From assembly GCF_002443255.2 (NCBI RefSeq), contig NW_019211454.1, forward strand, positions 6,221,440 through 6,285,439: DNA of 64,000 nucleotides. Direction: 5' to 3'. Source of the stretch: Varroa destructor. Taxonomy: Eukaryota > Arthropoda > Arachnida > Mesostigmata > Varroidae. The notes beneath the pieces are model-generated. The model was not told where the DNA came from. It did not search any database and worked only from the letters and a program-made list of their open reading frames with translations. The position numbers and the translations under genes were made by a program. Of this stretch, positions 36,001-39,817 are shown in pieces. Every line of letters begins with the position of its first letter. Positions within the stretch are counted from its first letter, which is position 1.

Positions 36001-37605
36001 ATCGGGCGTCTTTGGGTTACAGTTTAGTATGTCTACACATATCGATATCGTCTTACTTCTGGTTAGTAGTAAAAAAATTACTCGTGAACATGTAGAAGGG
36101 ATTTTTAAAGTCTCTCGTAAGCGGTATAAGTTCAGAATATTAAACTAAAGCACAGTAGTATTAAATAGATGTAAATTTAATCGCCCATATATCTGTTTTT
36201 ATTCAAATGCAACTAATACACGAACGACATCTATCTGGCGCTATCACTGACACGCTGTGTGTTCCAAGTATATCGCATGACCAATCACGTGCACTGCGAT
36301 TCACCCACTGGTTGCATTCAGGTACACAAAGCCCAGAGGCCGACAGAGGGAGAGGGAGAGAAAAAAAGGGAAGAAGAAGTTCCTTTGTTCCCTGTCAAAC
36401 CCCATTTTCCAGACCATTCGGTCGGCGTGGAGAAGGATGCTTGAGCGTCGTGTTTTCGCTGTGCCCCACGCAGAAGCGTTCATGCTCTATTTAAACATTT
36501 GCATACTTGTACGTACGGTCCTCTCTAGACTGCAATTACTTTGTCCTACCAAGCACTTGGAAGAAATCGTAGTTCCTACAGAGGCAGCGGATGCGCGCAG
36601 TACTCCATACACACTGTGCAATATACCCCCACTGAATATAGAATCGGCAGATAAGAGCTTATCAACTAGAAACAGGATAGCAACCAATGAATGAATTTGA
36701 CGTATCCTGACGAAAACAGGCGCCGGTAAAAGATAGACCATAGGATGCATAGAATGGCAGTTTGTTAGAGTGATACCAGTCCTTCTTCGCATCATTTAGT
36801 GGCAAAATTAATTATTATCCTTGTTTACAAAAAGGATAAAATGCAAGCTAAATTATACAGTAGCATAGGATATGTCTTAGAGGTAAAATCGTGAGGTAGA
36901 TTTTTCAATACTAGACGATTTTTTTTATACGGTGATAAAAAAGGAACGCCATGCCAGAAGACGCTACGAACGCAAACGCGTATTATGTTCTATAGCAGGG
37001 TATGGTCCTTCAAACTACTCTTTATTAACTGAATTTGCACAGCTAACACTGACGAGATGGCAGCTTAGGAAAACACGCAGCTTTTGAGGCTGCATTACTA
37101 AAGTCCATTTTCAAATCGTAGCTGCCGATGGCATATCATTAGATATTCGTATATAAATTGCTTCTACATGTAGCGAAATATAGAAGAAAAACTATCCCAT
37201 GTAAATAGAAGAGCTACTCGGTGATCCGAGACAAACTGTTTGCAGCAAACTTACCAGCTCTTACACGGACATCCCTCGAGCCTGTTGTTCCAACGGAGTT
37301 TGTCGCGACACAGCGATATGTTGTTGCATGCACGTCCTGCCGATAACGATTTGCCTGGAACGACTGCAGGTAGAGTGTTCCGTTCGGGAACGTCGTACGT
37401 AGGTTGTGTACGGTAGTCACGGGCTGTCCGTCCCCAGCTGTCACCCACTGAACCGTCGGCGATGGAATGCCTGCCACCTGGCCGCAGTGAATAAGAACAC
37501 CCGCCGTGTTAACGAAGTGAATTCGGGACGCCGGCTCCGAAAGGAACCGTGGCGCTTGCTGATTCGATTCTACGCTTCCACCATAACTCGAATCGCCAGG
37601 ATAAC
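1..37605 (-). CDS. Dscam: Dscam gene, partial: 25 coding exons, Ig1 through start of cytoplasmic tail
   Basis: Cell-surface adhesion receptor of the Dscam family, which in arthropods mediates neurite self-recognition, wiring and in some cases immune roles. The coding sequence is the reverse-strand join of 37605-37255, 33208-33047, 27115-26848, 25453-25284, 24263-23967, 23691-23281, 23099-22938, 20887-20606, 19802-19683, 16936-16769, 16500-16186, 15722-15591, 15345-15169, 12982-12912, 11240-11003, 10468-10319, 10060-9893, 9181-9027, 7835-7682, 7414-7142, 4664-4563, 2464-2279, 2073-1877, 823-301 and 18-1. The 24 full exons total 5232 nt (about 1744 codons) and stay in frame across every junction. 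Domain order is Ig1-9, Fn1-4, Ig10, Fn5-6, transmembrane helix, tail, which is diagnostic of Dscam. Most junctions are phase 1; 27115-26848 to 25453 is phase 2; those inside Fn2, Fn4 and Fn6 are phase 0. Missing are a proven signal-peptide exon and the 3' part of the tail. Which Dscam paralogue this is cannot be told from the window. Confidence 0.96.
19..300 (-). other. Dscam intron in the cytoplasmic tail region
   Basis: A 282-bp intron with donor GTAAGT and acceptor TTGCAG. It contains a 21-nt T run at 212-232 on the plus strand (an A run on the sense strand). No coding sequence is seen. Confidence 0.55.
301..823 (-). CDS. Dscam: Dscam exon: rest of Fn6, transmembrane helix, start of cytoplasmic tail
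   Basis: This 523-nt exon runs from phase 0 to phase 1. It completes Fn6 (ITGLSPATWYEIKVAASNDA), then a juxtamembrane stretch, a transmembrane helix of about 24 residues (IVVPVIVAVFALTVILTISG and on, at 640-569), a RRR stop-transfer signal and about 85 residues of cytoplasmic tail rich in Ser, Gln and Pro. Acceptor is TTCCCACAG. The exon ends at a strong donor GTAAGT (295-300); the reading frame would reach a stop only two codons past the donor. In Drosophila the transmembrane exon (17) has two alternatives; only one is visible here. Confidence 0.94.
824..1876 (-). other. Dscam intron within Fn6
   Basis: A 1053-bp AT-rich intron between the two Fn6 exons. It holds a T run near 1092-1104. No second transmembrane-type exon was seen here. 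Confidence 0.85.
1877..2073 (-). CDS. Dscam: Dscam exon: first half of Fn6
   Basis: This 197-nt exon runs from phase 1 to phase 0. It encodes GGVPAAPLQDDFATPSNSSI, TLDLGTWSDGGCPMRAYVIN, YRKQQASNERGEWIQVQYNQ and ends DRVV. The W-x-DGGCP-x-x-x-Y-x-x-x-YR motif with its cysteine is typical of the last Fn3 domain of Dscam. Acceptor is TTGACAG, donor GTACGT. Confidence 0.94.
2279..2464 (-). CDS. Dscam: Dscam exon: second half of Fn5
   Basis: This 186-nt exon is phase 1 at both ends. It encodes LILHYRRKFGGQWEEVEVSS, the LLEGLQCGTKYQVYLVGTRR core and ends ITGQTE. The L-x-GL-x-CGT-x-YQ-x-x-L string matches the insect Fn5, which has a cysteine at the same place. Acceptor is TTTGCAG; the donor GTGTAT is one of the weaker ones. 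Confidence 0.93.
2465..4562 (-). other. Dscam intron within Fn5, with a GC-richer block and hairpin
   Basis: A 2.1-kb intron. The part from about 2.9 to 3.75 kb is more GC-rich than its surroundings and carries short overlapping ORFs on both strands with no recognisable domain; these look spurious. A perfect 10-bp stem-loop lies at 3249-3272. Confidence 0.8.
3249..3272. repeat. Perfect 10-bp inverted repeat with tetraloop
   Basis: Arms CGAGAACACT and AGTGTTCTCG are exact reverse complements around a GCTT loop, within the intron that splits Fn5. Function is unknown. Confidence 0.7.
4563..4664 (-). CDS. Dscam: Dscam exon: first half of Fn5
   Basis: This 102-nt exon is phase 1 at both ends. 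It encodes GLLPAPSAVSVVSASTSELR and the core tryptophan in IRWDLPRKYMNAMF. Acceptor is TTTTCAG, donor GTGAGT. It joins through a split AAA lysine codon to LILHYRRK of the next exon. The tryptophan-to-tyrosine spacing then equals that of other Dscam Fn5 domains, but the usual DGG turn is replaced by RKYMNA. It is the least certain internal exon by similarity, though its splice sites and frame fit. Confidence 0.78.
4665..7141 (-). other. Dscam intron between Ig10 and Fn5
   Basis: A 2.5-kb intron. Short ORFs on both strands (for example 4894-5149 and 6232-6652) have no recognisable domain. AT-rich from about 5.7 to 6.25 kb. Confidence 0.8.
7142..7414 (-). CDS. Dscam: Dscam exon: Ig10
   Basis: This 273-nt exon is phase 1 at both ends and encodes the isolated Ig10 between Fn4 and Fn5: PARIASFSERV, first cysteine in MTLNCLSVGVPPG, tryptophan in NVWNFRGEKLD, LLSNGSVLLSEI, and second cysteine in GNYTCRVENRHGSDEINY. 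PARIASF and the NYTC-x-VEN-x-HG-x-DEI-Y string are Dscam-specific. Acceptor is TTGCTAG, donor GTAAAA. Confidence 0.96.
7682..7835 (-). CDS. Dscam: Dscam exon: second half of Fn4
   Basis: This 154-nt exon runs from phase 0 to phase 1. It encodes NMSKHQVAASQRYFEATGLE, then LNRRYEFWVSASTQIGEGES, ending SQSTSDT. The Y-x-FWV-x-A-x-T-x-IGEGE stretch is nearly identical to insect Dscam Fn4. Acceptor is ATTTCAG, donor GTGAGT. It is not an ATG-initiated ORF. Confidence 0.93.
7836..9026 (-). other. Dscam intron within Fn4
   Basis: A 1.2-kb intron. It contains a plus-strand 145-codon ORF (8107-8544) that starts in a lysine-rich, AT-rich stretch, and a minus-strand 183-codon ORF (8417-8968). Neither shows a known domain and they overlap each other, so I do not call them genes. 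Confidence 0.75.
9027..9181 (-). CDS. Dscam: Dscam exon: first half of Fn4
   Basis: This 155-nt exon runs from phase 1 to phase 0. It encodes VPGPPGDIKALPYRKQAILV, the core tryptophan in SWKLPEECNG, and TTYTLYQRSVGSTDKPNGSH. The PGDIKALP motif is characteristic of Dscam Fn4. Acceptor is CTCGCAG, donor GTAAGC. Confidence 0.94.
9182..9892 (-). other. Dscam intron between Fn3 and Fn4
   Basis: A 711-bp intron with nothing recognisable beyond unremarkable sequence. Confidence 0.85.
9893..10060 (-). CDS. Dscam: Dscam exon: second half of Fn3
   Basis: This 168-nt exon is phase 1 at both ends. It encodes DDEPILEIVIKSGEQQDYNL, then LAKFANYSIQLLARTRKGDG, ending CKTLED. The core L-x-x-F-x-x-Y-x-I-x-x-x-A-x-T pattern of an Fn3 domain is clear, with a sequon at NYS. 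Acceptor is ATTGCAG, donor GTACGT. Confidence 0.93.
10319..10468 (-). CDS. Dscam: Dscam exon: first half of Fn3
   Basis: This 150-nt exon is phase 1 at both ends and lacks an ATG. It encodes VPSRPPRKVACEAKSSSKVR, the core tryptophan in VTWSPPPHNALHG, and the strand HLEGFKIRYRKTESHED. Acceptor is CTTGCAG, donor GTGAGG. A plus-strand ORF over the same bases is a shadow. Confidence 0.92.
10469..11002 (-). other. Dscam intron between Fn2 and Fn3
   Basis: A 534-bp intron. A small imperfect hairpin lies near 10684-10706 (CCCGTTCGG against CCGAACAGG, one mismatch). Otherwise nothing seen. Confidence 0.85.
11003..11240 (-). CDS. Dscam: Dscam exon: rest of Fn2
   Basis: This 238-nt exon runs from phase 0 to phase 1. 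It begins PPPVHMHNGDILGYYVGY, directly continuing the W-x-PPP-x-x-x-x-NG motif of Fn2, and carries TVDVKSSS, ELKGLHKWTRYSVSIQAYNKKGAGP with the Fn3 core, ending LTMED. Acceptor is TTTTCCAG, donor GTCAGT. Confidence 0.94.
11241..12911 (-). other. Dscam intron within Fn2
   Basis: A 1.7-kb intron that follows the smallest exon. Short ORFs at 11851-12258 on both strands show no domain. Nothing else seen. Confidence 0.85.
12912..12982 (-). CDS. Dscam: Dscam exon: first part of Fn2
   Basis: At 71 nt this is the smallest complete exon found. It enters at phase 1 and leaves at phase 0. It encodes VPEGPPEQISVEPTSSTSLR and the core tryptophan in VSWM. The VPEGPP start is conserved at this domain in Dscam. 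Acceptor is CCTATAG, donor GTAAGT. Its short length and lack of an ATG make it easy for gene finders to miss. Confidence 0.9.
12983..15168 (-). other. Dscam intron between Fn1 and Fn2
   Basis: A 2.2-kb intron. Short ORFs at 14267-14953 overlap on opposite strands and show no known domain. No extra fibronectin exon seen. Confidence 0.85.
15169..15345 (-). CDS. Dscam: Dscam exon: second half of Fn1
   Basis: This 177-nt exon is phase 1 at both ends and completes Fn1: NMTVTSTETQSPIKNLRPSS, then the core tyrosine in SYELVIIAENGVGESLPS, ending FQTEGE. The L-x-P-x-x-x-Y-x-x-x-x-x-A-x-N-x-x-G pattern is the standard E-to-F strand motif of Fn3. Acceptor is AATTTAG (the pyrimidine tract is weak), donor GTGGGT. 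Confidence 0.92.
15591..15722 (-). CDS. Dscam: Dscam exon: first half of Fn1
   Basis: This 132-nt exon is phase 1 at both ends and has no usable internal start codon. It encodes EPPDPPRSVRII, the Fn3 core tryptophan in RVQWDPPFSGNS, and the strand INQYRIQIMETT. Acceptor is TTTTGCAG, donor GTGGGT. PPDPP followed by W-x-PP-x-x-GN is typical of the first Fn3 domain after Ig9. Confidence 0.92.
15723..16185 (-). other. Dscam intron between Ig9 and Fn1
   Basis: A 463-bp intron with short A runs near 15757 and 15960. No other feature seen. Confidence 0.85.
16186..16500 (-). CDS. Dscam: Dscam exon: Ig9
   Basis: This 315-nt exon is phase 1 at both ends and encodes all of Ig9: APEFKTKF, first cysteine in VKLTCEVKGDQP, tryptophan in IQIQWHKDK, and second cysteine in DSALYSCVATNKYGTDD. 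The DSAL-x-x-CVATN-x-GxDD signature is strongly conserved in Dscam. Acceptor is CTCAACAG, donor GTAAGC. It ends LVVQ and passes directly to the first fibronectin domain. Confidence 0.95.
16769..16936 (-). CDS. Dscam: Dscam exon: second half of Ig8
   Basis: This 168-nt exon is phase 1 at both ends and completes Ig8: GQGNYEPVTT, YENGSLTIQDV, then DAGFYLCQATNDVGPGLS with the second cysteine, ending ISLNVH. The GPGLSSVISLNV stretch matches the GSGLS motif at the same place in insect Dscam. Acceptor is AATTACAG, donor GTAAGT. Confidence 0.94.
16937..19682 (-). other. Dscam intron within Ig8
   Basis: A 2.7-kb intron splitting Ig8. A GC-richer block at about 17.4-18.5 kb holds overlapping short ORFs on both strands without recognisable domains. 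No alternative Ig8 half-exon was seen. Confidence 0.8.
19683..19802 (-). CDS. Dscam: Dscam exon: first half of Ig8
   Basis: This 120-nt exon has no in-frame ATG and was found by reading between acceptor ATTTCAG and donor GTAAAA. It encodes VPPRWSIEPKDTDVVV, the first cysteine in ATLDCQAEGYP and the tryptophan in LRWEKGT. It is phase 1 at both ends. The VPPRW start is a hallmark of Dscam Ig8. Confidence 0.92.
19803..20605 (-). other. Dscam intron between Ig7 and Ig8
   Basis: An 803-bp AT-rich intron with no second Ig7-like exon visible. In Drosophila the exon 9 array lies next to this position. Confidence 0.85.
20606..20887 (-). CDS. Dscam: Dscam exon: Ig7 (equivalent of Drosophila exon 9)
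   Basis: This 282-nt exon is phase 1 at both ends and encodes all of Ig7: VKPVLQPFAF, first cysteine in VVVTCSVADGD, tryptophan in VTWLRNGSPLP, and second cysteine in GDYTCIARNAFA, ending STLTVHG. In Drosophila the whole of Ig7 is the mutually exclusive exon 9 cluster of 33 copies; the LPEDSVRVQ and AFAQVNYT segments align with that family. Only one copy was found between 19803 and 22937. Acceptor is GAAACAG, donor GTGAGC. Confidence 0.95.
20888..22937 (-). other. Dscam intron between Ig6 and Ig7
   Basis: A 2.05-kb intron, the place where a Drosophila-style exon 9 array would lie. I see no Ig-like reading frame. It holds an A run at 22031-22044 and unrecognised ORFs at 22059-22748. Confidence 0.8.
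22938..23099 (-). CDS. Dscam: Dscam exon: second half of Ig6
   Basis: This 162-nt exon is phase 1 at both ends and completes Ig6: DGRRLPTN, FANGTLVLATA, then GLYRCTARNKDG with the second cysteine, ending LRVKVQ. Acceptor is AACATTAG, donor GTAGGT. It is separated from the previous exon by only 181 bp, the shortest intron seen in the gene. Confidence 0.93.
23281..23691 (-). CDS. Dscam: Dscam exon: Ig5 and first half of Ig6
   Basis: At 411 nt this is the second-longest exon here, phase 1 at both ends. Ig5 runs from EIPPMITDAF with LSLHCIALG, VTWTLDGLP and GGFYACIARS; the GDVVSHVNIS stretch is nearly identical to insect Dscam and carries an N-glycosylation sequon. Ig6 then begins PPTVRRMEDR, with its first cysteine in VRIQCPYSG and its tryptophan in EIFWEK. 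Acceptor is CTCTCAG, donor GTTAGT. Confidence 0.95.
23967..24263 (-). CDS. Dscam: Dscam exon: Ig4
   Basis: This 297-nt exon is phase 1 at both ends and encodes a complete Ig4. It starts APLSVHITPE, with the first cysteine in TLTCNVSGWP, the tryptophan in ITWLRD, and the second cysteine in GVYQCYARN, and ends SEIVLG. A serine run (SSSSS) occupies the C'-D region. Acceptor is GATTCAG, donor GTACGC. In the fly receptor, Ig1-Ig4 form the N-terminal horseshoe, and Ig4 ends in the same LG just before Ig5. Confidence 0.94.
24264..25283 (-). other. Dscam intron between Ig3 and Ig4
   Basis: A 1.0-kb AT-rich intron with no extra Ig3 half-exon visible. Confidence 0.85.
25284..25453 (-). CDS. Dscam: Dscam exon: second half of Ig3 (equivalent of Drosophila exon 6)
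   Basis: This 170-nt exon enters at phase 2 and leaves at phase 1. It begins at the core tryptophan of Ig3 (WFRKD) and carries ADGSLYFVKT and the DSGMYVCVVNNSAGE signature with the second cysteine. Acceptor is CTTTCAG, donor GTAAAT. In Drosophila the matching exon 6 is the largest hypervariable cluster, starting at the same tryptophan; only one version was found here. Confidence 0.94.
25454..26847 (-). other. Dscam intron within Ig3
   Basis: A 1.4-kb intron corresponding to the site of the Drosophila exon 6 array. No second exon starting with a WF-x-K motif was seen. An AT-rich stretch lies at about 25.78-25.84 kb. Confidence 0.8.
26848..27115 (-). CDS. Dscam: Dscam exon: second half of Ig2 and first half of Ig3 (equivalent of Drosophila exon 5)
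   Basis: This 268-nt exon starts at phase 1 and ends at phase 2. It encodes the C-terminal half of Ig2, with GELHIRQA and the second cysteine in KSYRCRTRH. It continues through a linker (AHPPRLSDT) into Ig3 up to its first cysteine in AELTCVAQG and the segment TPTY. Donor is GTAGGT, acceptor TTTATAG. The split arginine codon (AG|A) joins to WFRKD of the next exon. The boundaries match the constitutive exon 5 of insect Dscam1. Confidence 0.94.
27116..33046 (-). other. Dscam intron within Ig2, the largest in the gene
   Basis: A 5.9-kb intron downstream of the exon-4 equivalent. It contains a 16-bp palindrome with a TATATAA core at 29137-29152, a tandem duplication of about 14 bp at 30512-30540, and many short unrecognised ORFs (for example 29376-29721 on both strands). 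No further Ig2 exon was found by eye. Confidence 0.75.
29137..29152. repeat. 16-bp perfect palindrome containing TATATAA
   Basis: ATGCTTATATAAGCAT is its own reverse complement, inside the Ig2 intron. It could act as a TATA-like element or be chance. Confidence 0.5.
33047..33208 (-). CDS. Dscam: Dscam exon: first half of Ig2 (equivalent of Drosophila exon 4)
   Basis: This 162-nt exon is phase 1 at both ends. It begins VVAQRYEVQVYDEF and contains the first Ig2 cysteine (AVLRCHIP) and the tryptophan (VVTWERED). In Drosophila Dscam1 the matching segment, starting with a very similar VVAQ motif, is exon 4, one of 12 mutually exclusive copies. Here the acceptor is TTTGCAG and the donor GTAAGT. 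Only one copy is seen, although the introns on either side (4.0 and 5.9 kb) are the two largest in the gene. Confidence 0.95.
33209..37254 (-). other. Dscam intron between Ig1 and Ig2
   Basis: A 4.0-kb intron. A 192-codon plus-strand ORF at 34058-34636 runs through a TA microsatellite and shows no known domain; I regard it as spurious. No alternative Ig2 first-half exon was identified. Confidence 0.78.
34465..34498. repeat. TA microsatellite
   Basis: Mostly uninterrupted TA dinucleotides within the Ig1-Ig2 intron. Confidence 0.9.
37255..37605 (-). CDS. Dscam: Dscam exon: N-terminal linker and Ig1
   Basis: This 351-nt exon is phase 1 at both ends. It encodes a short linker (GYPGDSSYGG...) and all of Ig1: core cysteine in VLIHCGQ, tryptophan in VQWV, and the second cysteine in TTYRCVATN. 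The stretch RQDVHATTYRC and the end SRDVRVRA closely resemble Ig1 of insect Dscam, which ends in a similar SRDV-VRA motif. The acceptor is TTTTCTAG at 37606-37613, with a branch-point-like CTAAC about 20 nt upstream; the donor is GTAAGT at 37249-37254. The ORF stays open upstream of the acceptor to an ATG at 37768 through an ATT-repeat run of isoleucines, but that part reads as intron. Confidence 0.95.
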
Positions 37606-39724
37606 CTAGAAAAGTCATCGAAACGTTAGTTTTACTATGGATAAAACGCAAAATAAAAACGATTATTATTATTATTATAGTATATAGAGAAATGAGAATA
37701 CACTGCAGCTTATTATTGATCGATTTACACTTACTGCTACAATTTGTCGGAAGCAGCATGCGACACACACAAAAGAACTGTCTGTTTGAGTATTAATTCA
37801 TAACGTGCCCTATAAATAGAGATCCTACGACCATGGATTTCAGCCCCGCCTAAGCTTATGTTTGTCTATCTTATTGCAATATACGACACTTACCCCTGTT
37901 ATAGTATAACATGGATTTGCTACGACTGAGACTCTCATTGGAAAAAGTGAATAGGTACAAACATGGCATTAGGGGCTTATAACTGAATGACAACAATTCT
38001 TACTCAAGACGAGCATCTTATACGCGTGTATCCGTCAAATCTTGCTGCCTTTCGAAGCTTTTAGATTTTCTCAATGCCGCGCCTCGCCGAGAAAGCTACG
38101 ACGTACGTCAAACGTTTTACGGTAGCCAAACCACTGCCAACTTTTCTACGACGGCGGAGATTACACACTCTCATAGTTAGTTCATATCAATAGTTTGTGT
38201 AGGTAGCTGGTCGTAGATGGATGGAGTTAACTTTCACCACGACTATCAGCCATTCGCAGAGAAAGTCTAACTATCCCTTTGTCCGGAGCAACGCTGAAGC
38301 CGAACGACACGGTTTGAATAGACACAGAATCGCTCCTCCCAGGAGGCACTCTTCTCTGCTACTGTCTTTCAAGTCATTCTGGGCAATTAACGGTCGACTA
38401 AGCAGTTTCCTTTGCATATCAATGATTGCATTTGCCGCCACTATACTGACTAAGCCCTCGTCCCGCAAGAACCTGGAAGGGAATGGCGTAGAGGAATACC
38501 GTTTACGAAATGTACGCTAGAAAGGTGAGCCAACAACAAGTAGGACTGCTTCGGGTCACGCCGAACACTTACAGGAAACGAAAAGAAAGAAAACGGTGTG
38601 GCTTTCCTTATTTCTCCGCTAAGAACTTTTCAGCGCGTTACATATCGTCTATTGTACAATGCTACAAGTGAAGTTGCTATTACCACGTTGTTTCACCCTC
38701 GCGACTAGCTGTTAGAATAGTTGTTCACTCTTTTCTTCTCATTGGCTCGATTCATTTAGATAATTGCCGTCCCATGAGATTTTCACACGACGATAAAGGG
38801 ATCTCCCTGATGTTTTTAGAACAAAACGAATCTCGCACGTCGGCATCGGGTATCGAATCACTCGACTGGCCGGTAGCGAGACGTTCCACCGTAGCACAAC
38901 TGTATACTACTGCGGGACACTCTAGTAGATCTCGGAGACCCGGTAACGCTCTGGGATGCTAGACATTTCGGCATCGTTAACCGTGATGAATAGCATGCTT
39001 GATTGGAAAAAAGAAAGGATGGATTTGGGGAAGAAGGCGATGTGGGTGACGTGGATACGGTAGGCTCCGCTGGTAGAAGGCTAAGGGCAGTTACACAGAG
39101 ACGTCCAGCGAGGCACCAGCTAAGGCAAATTGCGCACGCCGACGTAAACGATATATCTGCAGCACATCGTTCGTCGGCACCGCGCCAGACTTGCAATGGC
39201 GTAGATTCTCCAATTTACGAGTCTCTTTTGAGACTGCCATTCGTTATCCGGCCACGGTGTTGTCGGCCCACGGTGTTTCTACGTCGAGCCAACCATGAAC
39301 GAGACGCTGTGTCGACAACGACGACAGCGTTACATGTCTGTAACGGGAAAAACGAACAAGCCATCGTTCAGGCTAACACCCTGACACCCCAACTATCATT
39401 GAGGCACGCCTTGAGCGACGTTCTTGTCTGTGCGATGTGCACGTCCTGTTGCAGACAGACTGAGCTCGTGGCTCTGTTTGGCAGTACAGAGCCACACTGT
39501 GGAGAGACCCAGATTTAAGTTGCACAGCTCTGCGCATCTCGTGGAAAGCTCTTGGATATAGGGGCCATTGCTGACTTTAACCAAAGCTAAAGAAGCATTG
39601 GACCACCCACATAAGTCGCAACCGTTGAACCACTGCGGCTTCGTCTTCTGCTGTCAGTGAAGAAGGCAGTCCGCTGATTGCCGCACATGCGAATGAGGTC
39701 GCTTAAAGGATTTTTGAAACTAAC
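37606..39724 (-). other. Probable Dscam 5' intron upstream of Ig1
   Basis: About 2.1 kb between the Ig1 acceptor and the candidate signal exon. From about 39.0 kb the sequence becomes GC- and CpG-richer and carries a 171-codon plus-strand ORF (39003-39518) overlapped by minus-strand ORFs, none with a recognisable domain. Confidence 0.45.
37661..37680. repeat. ATT trinucleotide repeat
   Basis: A short (ATT)n run about 55 bp upstream of the Ig1 exon acceptor. Translated, it makes the isoleucine run in the open frame preceding Ig1. Confidence 0.85.
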
Positions 39725-39817
39725 TTTTTGCCTTGCTTGGCTGAACACGTTCATGGAAAACGCTGCGAATAGCAGCATTAGAAGTAGCAGCAATCTCGGG
39801 AGCTCGAAAGTGGCCAT
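39725..39817 (-). CDS. Candidate signal-peptide first coding exon of Dscam (unproven)
   Basis: A 77-codon reverse-strand ORF (39817-39587) starts MATFELPR, followed by a strongly hydrophobic run (LLLLLMLLFAAFSMNVF) and a small-residue end SQA, a textbook secretory signal. An in-frame TAG lies two codons upstream of the ATG, which supports this start. It sits about 2.1 kb upstream of the Ig1 exon on the same strand, where a signal exon is expected. A good donor (AAA|GTTAGT) follows codon 31, but it is phase 0, whereas the Ig1 exon needs a phase-1 partner. A phase-1 donor four bases on (GTTA|GTTTCA) fits the frame but is weak. An extra small exon could reconcile the phases. A second hydrophobic candidate lies at 40741-40983. 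Confidence 0.32.

Noticed and set aside
37606..37768. Open frame upstream of Ig1 with a hydrophobic isoleucine run that could look like a signal anchor.
   Set aside because: It crosses a good acceptor and branch point, and the hydrophobic run is a translated ATT repeat.
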